A DNA stretch of 60,490 bases from UBA2658 sp964617335 (GCA_964617335.1 CAZTXG010000006.1:1-60490); one strand, 5' to 3'; shown: positions 33,923-43,369, counted from the first letter of the stretch. Notes: generated from the letters alone by a model not told the origin. Made by a program: numbers and translations.

Positions 33923-34324
33923 GTGAATATTGCTCTCATGGCGCACGACAACAAAAAGGAGCTTATGGTTCAATTCTGCATTGCATATTGCGGAGTTTTA
34001 TCAGAGCACAACCTTTGTGCGACAGCCACAACCGGACGTATAGTCTCCGACGCCACCGGTCTTCCCATTACACTTTACCTAAGTGCGGCTCAGGGCGGGG
34101 CGCAGCAGATTAACGCGCGTATCTCATATAACGAAATCGATTTGGTTTTGTTTTTCTGGGACCCCTCCTCCAGCGATGCTGACAAGGAGGTTGTTGCCAT
34201 CTCCCGAGCCTGTGACCAACACAACATTCCCTTCGCCTCAAACGTTGCCACGGCGGAGGTTCTCATTCAGGGCTTAAAGCGCGGTGACTTTGGCTGGCGT
34301 GACATTGTAAACCCCAAAAAGTAA
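33923..34324 (+). CDS. Methylglyoxal synthase-like protein lacking key catalytic residues
   Basis: About 133 residues. The start is taken at GTG 33923, nine bases after GAAAGG; an ATG at 33914 has the SD abutting it. The fold is clearly that of MgsA: IALMAHDNKK, the phosphate-binding ATATTGRIV, EIDLVLFFWDP and PFASNVATAEVLI. But the catalytic Asp of the family (GGDQQ, Asp71 in E. coli) is Ala in GGAQQ, and the loop after WDP that holds His98 is two residues shorter and has no His. Conversion of dihydroxyacetone phosphate to methylglyoxal is therefore doubtful; a binding or regulatory role, or different chemistry, is possible. A strong terminator follows. Confidence 0.75.
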   Translation: MNIALMAHDNKKELMVQFCIAYCGVLSEHNLCATATTGRIVSDATGLPITLYLSAAQGGAQQINARISYNEIDLVLFFWDPSSSDADKEVVAISRACDQHNIPFASNVATAEVLIQGLKRGDFGWRDIVNPKK

Positions 34325-34346
34325 AAAACTCCTTGCAGGAATTTTA

Positions 34347-34386
34347 AACGCTCTCGTCCCAATTCGGGAGGGAGCGTTGTTTTTTT
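34347..34386 (+). terminator. Terminator after the MGS-like gene
   Basis: AACGCTC and GAGCGTT enclose an inner TCCC/GGGA stem, followed by GTTTTTTT. Closes the shape-gene block before hisS. Confidence 0.85.
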
Positions 34387-34489
34387 AAACGGGCTGACTT
34401 TTTGTGCCTTCGGCAGGTTTTATAAAAAGCTTTTTAAACCCTGCCTTGGCCGTATTTTAATAAAACAAGCTCCGAAAGGATGAACGCAT

Positions 34490-35851
34490 ATGGAAAAAGT
34501 AAAGCCGCGCACCTTGTCAGGCTTTATGGAGCTATCCCCAAACAAGCAGGCAAAGATGGAGCGCTTTCTGGAAATCTTGCGAAACACCTATGCCCTATAC
34601 GGCTTCACAGCCTTGGATACTCCGATAATCGAAGCCTCCGAGGTTTTGCTTGCCAAGGCCGGAGGGGAAACCGAAAACCAAATATACCGTTTCACAAAAG
34701 GCGGCACAGACCTTGCTCTGCGTTTTGACCTTACAGTCCCCCTTGCAAAGTATGTGGCTGCAAACTACGGCAGCCTTGCCTTTCCCTTCAGGCGCTATCA
34801 AATAGGAAAGGTATATAGGGGCGAGCGCGCGCAAAGAGGGCGCTTCCGTGAGTTTTATCAGGCGGATATAGACATCATAGGCGACGGCTCTCTGGGCATT
34901 TTAAACGAGGCGGAAATCCCCGCCGTTATTTACCGCACCTTCAACTGCCTGGGGCTTTCACGCTTTAAAATAAAGGTCAATAACCGCAAGGTTTTAAATG
35001 GCTTTTTCGCTATTTTGGGTCTTGATGACAAGGCCTCCGAAATTATGCACATTATAGACAAGCTTGATAAAATAGGTGCCGATAAATGCCGTATTCTTCT
35101 TGCGGATTTGGGAATTTCAGAAGGAGATGTTTCTGAAATTATGAGCTTTATCTCCATTTCCGGCACAGTTTCCGAAAAGCTCTCCGCCCTTTCAAAATAC
35201 TCCGGTAAAAACGACTTTTTTGACATTGGCTGCTCTGAACTTTCCGCTGTCACCCGCTATCTGCCGGAATTTGGCGTACCCGAGGAAAACTTTGACCTTG
35301 ACCTCACCATTGCCAGAGGACTTGACTATTACACAGGAACGGTTTATGAAACCACCCTTACAGACCACCCGGAAATCGGCTCTGTCTGCTCCGGCGGCAG
35401 GTATGATGACCTCGCCTGCTACTACACAGACAAAAAGCTTCCCGGTGTGGGCATTTCTATCGGCCTTACCCGCCTGTTTTATGTCCTTGATGAGCAGGGG
35501 CTTTTATCTGAGGAAATAATAACTGCCCCCTGCGACGCTCTTATAATCCCCATGACGGAAAATCTTTCCGAGGCCGTTAAAACCGCCACCCTTTTCAGAA
35601 GCTTCGGCATACGCTGTCAGCTTTACGGAGAGGACAAAAAGTTTAAGGCAAAGATGAGCTATGCCGACAAAATCGGCGCTCCCTTCACAGTTTTTCTGGG
35701 AGAAGAAGAAATCGCCCTGTCTAAGGTTAAAATTAAAGATATGCTCACAGGTGAGCAAAGCCTGCTGTCAGCACAGCAGGCAGCAGCGCTCATAAACAAA
35801 AACCTTCAAAGCCGGCGGGGCGCAAGTCTTATAAAAGAGAGCAAAAACTAA
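34490..35851 (+). CDS. hisS: Histidyl-tRNA synthetase
   Basis: 453 residues. Class II motif 2 is in FRRYQIGKVYRGERAQRGRFREFYQADIDIIG (about residues 100-130); the HisRS-specific RGLDYYTGTVYE (about 280) and SGGRYDDL follow; motif 3 is VGISIGLTRLF. The C-terminal anticodon-binding domain is present. SD GAAAGGATG precedes the ATG. No T-box was seen in the 100-bp spacer. aspS follows 54 bp later. Confidence 0.95.
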   Translation: MEKVKPRTLSGFMELSPNKQAKMERFLEILRNTYALYGFTALDTPIIEASEVLLAKAGGETENQIYRFTKGGTDLALRFDLTVPLAKYVAANYGSLAFPFRRYQIGKVYRGERAQRGRFREFYQADIDIIGDGSLGILNEAEIPAVIYRTFNCLGLSRFKIKVNNRKVLNGFFAILGLDDKASEIMHIIDKLDKIGADKCRILLADLGISEGDVSEIMSFISISGTVSEKLSALSKYSGKNDFFDIGCSELSAVTRYLPEFGVPEENFDLDLTIARGLDYYTGTVYETTLTDHPEIGSVCSGGRYDDLACYYTDKKLPGVGISIGLTRLFYVLDEQGLLSEEIITAPCDALIIPMTENLSEAVKTATLFRSFGIRCQLYGEDKKFKAKMSYADKIGAPFTVFLGEEEIALSKVKIKDMLTGEQSLLSAQQAAALINKNLQSRRGASLIKESKN

Positions 35852-35905
35852 GCCTTGGGCTTTAGAATACACTATATTTAAGAAGAAAAAGGCAGGTATA
35901 AAAAT

Positions 35906-37684
35906 ATGCTTCAATCCCGTAGCCACAACTGTGGCGAGCTTACCATAAAAAATACAGGGGAATCCGTTAAAATAGCCGGCTGGATGGAAAACGTTCGTGA
36001 GGTCAGCGCAAATTTGGCCTTTCTAGTCCTTCGTGACTTTTACGGTGTTACTCAGGCTGTTATCGAAACCGAGGATTTAATCGCTCAGGTAAAGGCTCTT
36101 AATAAGGAGTCCACAATTTCCATAGAGGGCAAGGTTCGGGAAAGAGCCAGCAAAAACCCCAAGCTGCCCACAGGGGATATTGAAGTTGTCCCTGAGAAAA
36201 TCGAAGTTTTGGGCCGCTGCATCCACAACGAGCTGCCCTTCCAGATAAACCACAGCCGTGAGGCAGACGAGGCGGCAAGGCTTAAATATCGCTATCTTGA
36301 CCTTAGAAATCCTCTGGTGAAGGAAAATATAGTCCTGCGCAGTCAGGTGGTTTCCGCTCTGCGCCGCTCTATGGAAGACAAGGGCTTTATGGAAATTAAC
36401 ACCCCCATCCTCACAGCCTCCTCCCCTGAGGGCGCAAGGGATTACCTTGTTCCTTCAAGAAACCATCCGGGGAAGTTTTATGCCCTGCCCCAAGCTCCCC
36501 AGCAGTTTAAGCAGCTTTTAATGGCCTCAGGCTTTGATAAATACTTCCAGATTGCCCCCTGCTTCAGGGACGAGGACGCAAGGGCAGACCGCTCTCCCGG
36601 AGAGTTTTACCAACTTGATATGGAGATGGCCTTTGCCTCACAAGATGACGTTTTTGCCGTTTTGGAGGAGGTTTTGCCTCCCATTTTCGCAAAATACGGC
36701 AAATATAACAGGGCCTCCAGTGCCCCCTTTGCCCGTATTTCGTATGCTGAAGCCATGGAAAAATACGGCTCGGACAAGCCCGACCTTCGCATAAAACTCA
36801 CGCTGTCCGACGCTACAAAAGCCCTTTCCGACTGCGGCTTTGAGCCTTTTGCCGATAGCTTTGTTTCTGCTGTCATAGTGCCCGACTTTAAGGAAACCCG
36901 CAAAACCATAGACAGGCTTTGTGCCGACACCGAGGTGCAAACGGGCAATAAGGCCTATTGGTTCCGCCTTGACGAAAAGGGCGAAATTGTAGGCGGCATC
37001 GCAAAGTTTTTGCAGGAGAAAAAAGACGAGGTTGTAAAGTCTCTAGGTCTTGCCCCCGGCTGTTTTGTTGGACTTGCGGCAGGCAAAAAGCCGGCAGCAC
37101 AAAAAACCGCAGGTGTTTTAAGAAAGCTTATCGGCAGCCAAGTTGAAGAGCTGATGGACAGGGAATGTTACGAATTTTGCTGGATAGTTGATTTTCCCAT
37201 GTATGAAATCGGCGAGGAATCCGGCAAGCTGGAGTTTTGCCACAATCCTTTCTCCATGCCCCAAGGGGGTCTTGACACCCTTCTTAAAATCGAATCCGGA
37301 GAAATTGACCCCCTTACAGTAAATGCCTGCCAGTACGACCTTGTCTGCAACGGGGTGGAGCTGTCCTCCGGCGCCGTGCGTAACCACGATCCGGAAATTA
37401 TGATAAAGGCCTTCGAGCTTGTGGGACTTGGGGAAGACGACGTTAAGGCAAAGTTTCCCGCCATGTACAGCGCCTTTTGCTATGGCGCTCCCCCTCATGC
37501 GGGAATTGCCCCGGGGGTGGACCGCATGGTCATGCTTCTTGCCGGTGAAGAAAGCATAAGAGAAGTTATTGCCTTCCCCATGAACAAAAACGCACAAGAC
37601 CTTATGATGAGCGCACCTTCCAAGGTTGAAGATAAGCAGCTGCAGGAACTGCACATAGCCATCACAAAGGAAGAAGATAATTAA
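35906..37684 (+). CDS. aspS: Aspartyl-tRNA synthetase (bacterial type)
   Basis: 592 residues, with OB-fold anticodon domain (VKIAGWMENVREVS), catalytic motif 2 (FRDEDARADRSPGEFYQLD, about 215-233), the bacterial GAD insertion in the middle, and motif 3 GIAPGVDRMVMLLAGEESIREVIAFP near the end. Whether it is discriminating or also charges tRNA-Asn cannot be settled here. The hisS-aspS pair is conserved in Firmicutes. Confidence 0.95.
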   Translation: MLQSRSHNCGELTIKNTGESVKIAGWMENVREVSANLAFLVLRDFYGVTQAVIETEDLIAQVKALNKESTISIEGKVRERASKNPKLPTGDIEVVPEKIEVLGRCIHNELPFQINHSREADEAARLKYRYLDLRNPLVKENIVLRSQVVSALRRSMEDKGFMEINTPILTASSPEGARDYLVPSRNHPGKFYALPQAPQQFKQLLMASGFDKYFQIAPCFRDEDARADRSPGEFYQLDMEMAFASQDDVFAVLEEVLPPIFAKYGKYNRASSAPFARISYAEAMEKYGSDKPDLRIKLTLSDATKALSDCGFEPFADSFVSAVIVPDFKETRKTIDRLCADTEVQTGNKAYWFRLDEKGEIVGGIAKFLQEKKDEVVKSLGLAPGCFVGLAAGKKPAAQKTAGVLRKLIGSQVEELMDRECYEFCWIVDFPMYEIGEESGKLEFCHNPFSMPQGGLDTLLKIESGEIDPLTVNACQYDLVCNGVELSSGAVRNHDPEIMIKAFELVGLGEDDVKAKFPAMYSAFCYGAPPHAGIAPGVDRMVMLLAGEESIREVIAFPMNKNAQDLMMSAPSKVEDKQLQELHIAITKEEDN

Positions 37685-37719
37685 GCGGCAGTATAAATAT
37701 TAGAAAAGGGGCGGCTTTT

Positions 37720-39246
37720 ATGGTTTCAAAAATCCGTTCGCTGGGTATTAAGGGCATCGGCGGCTACGAGGTTTCGGTGGAGTGCTTTCTGTCTCAGGGG
37801 CTTCCAGCCTTTGATATTGTGGGGCTGCCCGATGCGGCGGTGAAAGAAGCTCGGGACAGGGTTCGTGCCGCCATTAAAAACACGGGGCTTAACTTTCCCG
37901 TTTCCCGCCTTACCATAAACCTTGCCCCTGCCGACACGAAAAAAGGCGGCACCACCTATGACCTGCCGGTGCTTCTTTCCATACTCACAGTTAACGGCAA
38001 CATTAAGCAGCCCAGTGAAAACTGCGCCTTCATAGGTGAACTGGGGCTAACGGGCGAGCTTCGCCCTGTCCGCGGGGCCTTGCCCATGGCATTAGCGGCG
38101 GCAAGGGCAGGGATTGAAAAGCTTTTTCTCCCTGAGGATAATGCTCAGGAGGCCGCCTTTGCCCAGGGGATTTCGGTTTTCCCCGTTAAAACTGTGGATG
38201 AGCTTTTGCGTCATTTCTCCGGCGAGGCTCTAATCCCTGCCGCCACAGCTCCAAAGCTTCCTGAAAGCAGCGGGATTACAGCGGATTTTTCCGAGGTTAA
38301 AGGTCAGGAAAATGTTAAAAGGGCCTTGGAAGTGGCAGCGGCCGGCGGGCATAATATTTTGCTTGTTGGCCCTCCCGGAGCGGGAAAATCCATGCTTGCA
38401 AAGCGCCTGCCCTCGATTTTGCCGGAGCTTAGCCGAAAAGAGGTTTTGGAAACCACGGAAATCCACTCTGTCATGGGTCTGACAAGCAGAGATGAGCCTT
38501 TGGTTCGCACCCGTCCTTTTCGCTGCCCTCACCACAGTCTTTCCGCCTCTGCCATGGCAGGGGGTGCCCAGCTTCAGCCGGGGGAAATTTCTCTTGCCCA
38601 CAACGGTGTACTTTTTCTGGATGAACTGCCGGAATTTCACAGGGATGTGCTGGAGGTTATGCGCCAGCCCATTGAGGATGGCCTTGTAAGCATCTCCCGC
38701 AGCACGGGAAACGTTACATATCCGGCAGCCTTCATGCTGGTCTGTGCCATGAACCCCTGTAAATGCGGCTGGTTTGGCCACCCTTCCGGCCGCTGCCGCT
38801 GCACAGAAAGCAGTATAAGAAAATATCACACAAAGCTCTCCGGCCCCCTTTTAGACCGCATCGACATAATTGCCGAGGTTCCTGCCTTGGAGTTTTCCGA
38901 GCTGCGGATTAAAAAGCCGGCGGAAAAAAGCGAGGATATAAAAAAGCGGGTGAACGCCGCAAGAGCCTTGCAGCGTGAGCGCTTTTCACCGGATGGCATT
39001 GACAGCAACGCCAGAATGGGTCAAAAGCAGCTTCGCGAGTTTTGCTCTCTTTCCCCAGAGGGGGAGGAGCTTTTAAAGCTTGCCTTTGACAAAATGGGTC
39101 TTACAGCCAGAAGCCACGACAGGATACTTAGGGTGGCAAGAACCATAGCCGATCTTGACGCTTCAGTGGAAATACAGCCCTTTCACCTTGCCGAGGCAAT
39201 TCAATACAGAAGCTATGACTTTCGTGAACCGGAGGCCAGAGCTTAA
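37720..39246 (+). CDS. comM: YifB/ComM-type Mg-chelatase-like AAA+ ATPase
   Basis: 508 residues. The N-terminal Lon-like domain (VSVECFLSQGLPAFDIVGLPDAAVKEARDRVRAAI) precedes the AAA+ core with Walker A GPPGAGKSMLAKRLP (about 215-229) and Walker B GVLFLDELPEF, then a four-Cys zinc-like stretch (NPCKCGWFG...RCRC). ComM hexamers promote branch migration in natural transformation of Gram-negatives; the role in Firmicutes is less certain. SD AAAGGGGCGG precedes the ATG. Confidence 0.85.
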   Translation: MVSKIRSLGIKGIGGYEVSVECFLSQGLPAFDIVGLPDAAVKEARDRVRAAIKNTGLNFPVSRLTINLAPADTKKGGTTYDLPVLLSILTVNGNIKQPSENCAFIGELGLTGELRPVRGALPMALAAARAGIEKLFLPEDNAQEAAFAQGISVFPVKTVDELLRHFSGEALIPAATAPKLPESSGITADFSEVKGQENVKRALEVAAAGGHNILLVGPPGAGKSMLAKRLPSILPELSRKEVLETTEIHSVMGLTSRDEPLVRTRPFRCPHHSLSASAMAGGAQLQPGEISLAHNGVLFLDELPEFHRDVLEVMRQPIEDGLVSISRSTGNVTYPAAFMLVCAMNPCKCGWFGHPSGRCRCTESSIRKYHTKLSGPLLDRIDIIAEVPALEFSELRIKKPAEKSEDIKKRVNAARALQRERFSPDGIDSNARMGQKQLREFCSLSPEGEELLKLAFDKMGLTARSHDRILRVARTIADLDASVEIQPFHLAEAIQYRSYDFREPEARA

Positions 39247-39294
39247 GGCTGGATAAGTCTAAGGTTTCTCCCTTTAATACAAGAAGCACAAGAC

Positions 39295-39328
39295 AGGGTT
39301 TAAAACCCTTGAAAATACGCTTATTTTC
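39295..39328. other. Two adjacent hairpins between comM and metN
   Basis: AGGGTTT-A-AAACCCT (39295-39309) followed by GAAAATA, loop CGCT, TATTTTC (39311-39328). There is no clear T-run, so they are weak terminator candidates or an operator upstream of the metN -35. Confidence 0.4.
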
Positions 39329-39353
39329 ATACCCATAGCGTTTTAGCAAATTA

Positions 39354-39382
39354 TTGCAATCATACAGGCATTGTGGTACAAT
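39354..39382 (+). promoter_or_regulatory. Promoter for metNIQ (TTGCAA-17-TACAAT)
   Basis: TTGCAA at 39354-39359, 17 bases, TACAAT at 39377-39382. The leader to the ATG is about 43 nt, too short for an S-box riboswitch; a small CGCAGG/CCTGCG hairpin (39393-39415) lies just before the SD. Confidence 0.6.
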
Positions 39383-39431
39383 CCAAATAATCTTCGCAGG
39401 GGCAGCCATTTCCTGCGGGACAGGAGAGCAT

Positions 39432-40454
39432 ATGAGCAGCCAAAAACCAATAGTCGAGCTTGCCGGCGTGGGGAAAACCTTCCGTGGCCCCCAGGGCGAA
39501 ATTGTCGCTCTTAACGGCATTGATATCAGCATAAAAAAAGGTGATATTTTCGGCGTTATCGGCATGAGCGGCGCAGGTAAGTCCACCCTTGTGCGCTGCA
39601 TTAATCTTTTGGAACGGCCAACAGAAGGCAAGGTATTTTTCGACGGTCAGGAGCTTACAGCCATGACAGCTCCGCAGCTTCGGCAGGCAAGGCGCTCTAT
39701 CAGCATGATTTTTCAGCAGTTTAATCTTCTCATGCAGAAAACCTGCCTTAAAAATGTCTGCTTTCCCATGGAAATTGCAGGGGTAAAACCCTCTGAAGCG
39801 AAAAAAAGAGCCATGGAGCTTTTAAATATAGTGGGCCTGCCGGACAAGGCAAATGCCTATCCGGCCCAGCTCTCCGGCGGTCAGAAGCAGCGTGTGGCCA
39901 TAGCTCGTGCCCTCGCCAGCGACCCTCAGGTTCTTCTTTGCGACGAGGCTACCAGCGCCCTCGACCCCACAACAACCCGCTCTATCCTAGCTCTCATAAA
40001 AGACATTAACCGCCGTCTTGGCATCACCGCCGTTATAATCACCCACGAAATGGCGGTTATTGAGGAAATTTGCACCCATGTGGCAATTTTGGACGAGGGC
40101 AAGGCAGTGGAAATCGGCATGGTTGAGGAAATCTTTTCAAATCCCAAAACCGAGGCCGCAAGAAAACTTGTTTTCCCCGACGGGCTGCCCGTTTCCCACC
40201 TGAAATCCGAAAGGGTGGTGCGCATTGTCTTTAACGGCGGCACCTCTTACGAACCCCTTATAGCCTCCCTTGCCATTGACTGCGGGGTTAAGGTCAACAT
40301 TTTAGGAGCAGACACGAAAAATGTAGGCGGCAAGGCCTTTGGTAATATGCTTATCGGCCTGCCTAACGACCCCAACGAGGCTCAAAAAGCCTTAAACTAT
40401 CTTAAATCTAAAAAGGACATTACGGCAGAGGAGGTTACAGATTACAATGAGTGA
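39432..40454 (+). CDS. metN: Methionine ABC transporter ATP-binding protein
   Basis: 340 residues from ATG 39432 (GGAG at 39423-39426). ABC motifs: Walker A GMSGAGKSTLVRC (about 40-52), signature LSGGQKQRVAIARAL, Walker B VLLCDEATSALDP. The C-terminal NIL domain (RIVFNGGTSYEPLIASLAIDCGVKVNIL) is the methionine sensor that inhibits transport. It overlaps metI by 8 bp. Confidence 0.93.
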   Translation: MSSQKPIVELAGVGKTFRGPQGEIVALNGIDISIKKGDIFGVIGMSGAGKSTLVRCINLLERPTEGKVFFDGQELTAMTAPQLRQARRSISMIFQQFNLLMQKTCLKNVCFPMEIAGVKPSEAKKRAMELLNIVGLPDKANAYPAQLSGGQKQRVAIARALASDPQVLLCDEATSALDPTTTRSILALIKDINRRLGITAVIITHEMAVIEEICTHVAILDEGKAVEIGMVEEIFSNPKTEAARKLVFPDGLPVSHLKSERVVRIVFNGGTSYEPLIASLAIDCGVKVNILGADTKNVGGKAFGNMLIGLPNDPNEAQKALNYLKSKKDITAEEVTDYNE

Positions 40455-41145
40455 GTTTTTTTCTTCCCCCGCCATGCAGGAGGCCATAGCCATCCTAAAG
40501 TCCGAAACCGCCATGGGCATTTGGGAAACCTTGTATTCCACAGTTTTATCAACTCTTTTTGCCTATGTCATCGGCCTGCCTCTGGGAGTTTTACTGGTGA
40601 CAGGTGAGGAGGGCGGCGTAAGGCCTCTGCCAAAAAGCCTTATGTCTGTTTTAAACTTTGTTGTAAACATCCTTCGCAGCGTACCCTTTCTCATACTTAT
40701 GATTGTTGTTTTGCCCCTGTCCCGTTTTATTTTAGGCACTTCCATCGGAACCAAGGCTCTTATAATCCCCTTAGTAATCGCCGCCTTTCCCTTTATCGCC
40801 CGCATGGTGGAGTCATCCCTTCGGGAAACGGATAAGGGCGTTATTGAAGCTGCCCAGTCCATGGGTGCAAGCCCCTTTCAAATCGTATGGAAGGTCATGC
40901 TCCCTGAGGCAAAGCCCTCTCTTATTTCCGGAGCAACTATAGCACTGACCACCATCATGGGCTATGGTGCCATGGCCGGCATCATAGGCGGCGGCGGTCT
41001 TGGCAAAATTGCCATCAACTATGGGTATTACAGGTTTAAGGCCATTGTTATGTGGGCCGCTGTTATACTGCTTGTAATTCTGGTTCAAATCTTCCAGTCA
41101 GTCGGAACACGGCTGGCTGTTAAGAGCGACAAACGCATTACCTGA
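40447..41145 (+). CDS. metI: Methionine ABC transporter permease
   Basis: 232 residues with five to six membrane helices and the EAA coupling loop EAAQSMGASPFQIVWKVMLPEA (about residues 137-158). It forms a homodimeric channel driven by MetN. Start overlaps the metN stop; metQ starts 21 bp downstream. Confidence 0.93.
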   Translation: MSEFFSSPAMQEAIAILKSETAMGIWETLYSTVLSTLFAYVIGLPLGVLLVTGEEGGVRPLPKSLMSVLNFVVNILRSVPFLILMIVVLPLSRFILGTSIGTKALIIPLVIAAFPFIARMVESSLRETDKGVIEAAQSMGASPFQIVWKVMLPEAKPSLISGATIALTTIMGYGAMAGIIGGGGLGKIAINYGYYRFKAIVMWAAVILLVILVQIFQSVGTRLAVKSDKRIT

Positions 41146-41165
41146 AACTTTTAGGAGGAGAAAAC

Positions 41166-42044
41166 ATGAACATCAAGAAATTCGCGGCACTTATCCTTGC
41201 CCTCGCCCTGGTTTTCAGCCTTGGCGCCTGCTCGTCAAAGCCCGCCACCAGCGGCACCGACATCACCCCCGTAGACCCCCCTGCTGACATCCCCGAAGTC
41301 GATTCAGACTTGGCCGGAACCGTAATTAAAGTTGCGGCAACCCCCGTTCCCCACGCTGAAATCCTTGCCGTTGCGGCAGAGGTTCTTGCTGAACAGGGCA
41401 TCACCCTTGAAGTCATTGAGTTTACAGATTATGTTCAGCCCTGTATGGTAACCGAAACCGGCGAGGTTGACGCAAACTACTTTGCCCACCTGCCCTACAT
41501 AGACGGCTTTAACGAGGAAAACGGCACCCATCTTGTTTCTGTTGCCGGCATCCACTATGAGCCTCTGGGACTTTACGCCGGAAAGACCGCCTCTCTTGAG
41601 GAGCTTTCTGACGGTGCTAAGATTGCCGTTCCCAACGACGGCTCAAACGAAGCCCGCGCCCTTATGCTTCTTGAAGCCCAGGGTCTTATTACCCTTAAGG
41701 AAGACTCCGGCTTTACAGCCACAAAGCTTGACATAGTCGATAACCCCAAGAATCTTGAGATAGTCGAAATGGAAGCAGCTCAGCTGCCCCGCACCCTTTC
41801 CGACGTTGACATGGCTGTTATAAACGGAAACTATGCCATCGAGGCCGGTCTTTTAATCAGCGAAGCCCTTGCCACAGAGGATGCCGGGTCCGAATCTGCC
41901 CAGACTTACACAAACATTGTTGTAGTCAAGGAAGGCAATGAGGAAAACCCCGCCATTCTTGCTCTTGTGGAAGCTCTCCAGAGTGCCAAGGTTAAGTCCT
42001 TCATCGAGGAAAAGTATCAGGGCGCTGTTGTGGCCACTTTCTAA
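41166..42044 (+). CDS. metQ: Methionine-binding lipoprotein
   Basis: 292 residues. A lipoprotein signal peptide ends in the lipobox LGAC (Cys20), which the LspA encoded in this window would process. A Ser/Thr/Pro linker leads to the NlpA-type domain: VAATPVPHAEILAVAAEVLAEQGI, DYVQPCMVTETGEVDANYFAHLPYI, and a KIAVPNDGSNEARAL block. It delivers methionine to MetNI. SD AGGAGGA. Confidence 0.93.
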   Translation: MNIKKFAALILALALVFSLGACSSKPATSGTDITPVDPPADIPEVDSDLAGTVIKVAATPVPHAEILAVAAEVLAEQGITLEVIEFTDYVQPCMVTETGEVDANYFAHLPYIDGFNEENGTHLVSVAGIHYEPLGLYAGKTASLEELSDGAKIAVPNDGSNEARALMLLEAQGLITLKEDSGFTATKLDIVDNPKNLEIVEMEAAQLPRTLSDVDMAVINGNYAIEAGLLISEALATEDAGSESAQTYTNIVVVKEGNEENPAILALVEALQSAKVKSFIEEKYQGAVVATF

Positions 42045-42057
42045 TTGAATATCCTTT

Positions 42058-42107
42058 AAAAAAGAGGTATAATGACTTTTAACAAGGTCACTATACCTCT
42101 TTTTTTG
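42058..42107 (+). terminator. Terminator of metNIQ
   Basis: A 16-bp stem (AAAGAGGTATAATGAC / GTCACTATACCTCTTT, one mismatch) followed by seven T residues. Confidence 0.9.
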
Positions 42108-42196
42108 CTGTCTTTAGCGGTTTTAAGCTTAAGGGCTTTTTGTGTATATTTATGCTTTATAAAAAGAGGCTTTACAATGAAAAGGAATTTTTATAA

Positions 42197-43369
42197 ATGG
42201 AAGACATTATCTTACTAAAACAGGGCGAAATTGTATTAAAAGGTCAAAACCGTCGGGCCTTTGAGGGCAAACTCATGGTAAACGCCAAGCGCCGCCTGCA
42301 AAAATTCGGTGATTTTCGGGTATATGCCACCCAGTCCACCGTCTATGTGGAGCCGAAAAATGAAGACTGCGATATGGACGGGGCATTAGATGCCATGACA
42401 AAGGTTTTCGGCGCTGTAACCGTCACCCGTGCCAGAGCCTGCGAAAAAGACAAAGACAAAATTTTTGAAACGGCTAAGGCCTATCTTTCCGGGGATATGC
42501 ACGGGGCAAAAAGCTTTAAGGTGGAAACAAAGCGCTCCGACAAGCAGTTTCCCATGACGAGCATAGAGGTTTCCCAATATGTGGGAGGGCTTTTAAGCGA
42601 AAGCTTTCCCGACACGGCCGTTGATGTTCATGAGCCGGAGCTTGTTGTCCATGTGGAAATCCGAGAAACCTCTGCCTATGTCCACGCAAAACCCCTTTTA
42701 GGGGCAGGGGGGCTGCCTGTTGGCTCAAACGGCAGGGCGGTTACCCTTTTGTCCGGCGGCATAGACAGCCCTGTTTCAAGCTATATGATTGCAAGACGGG
42801 GCATCCACCTTATCCCTGTTCACTTTTTCTCCTTCCCCTACACCTCGGAGCAGGCAAAGGAAAAGGTTATAGAACTGGCAAGAATTCTAACCGACTACTG
42901 CGGCAGGCTGACTGTTGAAATTGTTCCCTTCACGCATATTCAGGAGGAGATAAGAGAAAAATGTCCGGAGGAATATTTCACCCTTATCATGCGCCGCTTT
43001 ATGATGCGCATATCCGAAAAAATTGCCCTGCAAAATGACTGCCGTGCCCTTGTAACCGGTGAAAACTTGGGGCAGGTTGCAAGCCAGACCATGGAGGCCC
43101 TGCGTGTAACAGAAGAGCCTTTGTCCCTTCCGGTTTTGCGTCCTCTTATCGGCATGGACAAGTCCGACATAATTTCCCTTGCTCGAAAAATCGGTACCTT
43201 CGAAACCTCCATCCTCCCCTATGAGGACTGCTGCACGGTATTCACCCCCCGCCATCCCCGAACAAAGCCGAAGCTCCCTGAGGTTTTAGAGGTGGAAAAG
43301 GTTCTGGACGTAGAGGCTTTGGAAGCCGAGGCCCTTGCCGGAATTGAAAGGCTGCGGCTGGATATTTAA
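42197..43369 (+). CDS. thiI: tRNA 4-thiouridine synthetase ThiI (no rhodanese domain)
   Basis: 390 residues: NFLD-THUMP region (about 1-165) then the PP-loop ATPase with SGGIDSPVSSYMIARRG (about 180-196) and the LVTGENLGQVASQT block. The C-terminal rhodanese domain of E. coli ThiI is absent, as in B. subtilis, where a dedicated cysteine desulfurase donates sulfur; no such gene is adjacent. It thiolates U8 of tRNAs. Confidence 0.93.
   Translation: MEDIILLKQGEIVLKGQNRRAFEGKLMVNAKRRLQKFGDFRVYATQSTVYVEPKNEDCDMDGALDAMTKVFGAVTVTRARACEKDKDKIFETAKAYLSGDMHGAKSFKVETKRSDKQFPMTSIEVSQYVGGLLSESFPDTAVDVHEPELVVHVEIRETSAYVHAKPLLGAGGLPVGSNGRAVTLLSGGIDSPVSSYMIARRGIHLIPVHFFSFPYTSEQAKEKVIELARILTDYCGRLTVEIVPFTHIQEEIREKCPEEYFTLIMRRFMMRISEKIALQNDCRALVTGENLGQVASQTMEALRVTEEPLSLPVLRPLIGMDKSDIISLARKIGTFETSILPYEDCCTVFTPRHPRTKPKLPEVLEVEKVLDVEALEAEALAGIERLRLDI

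Noticed and set aside
39383..39431. SAM riboswitch before metN
   Set aside because: None of the conserved S-box elements were found.
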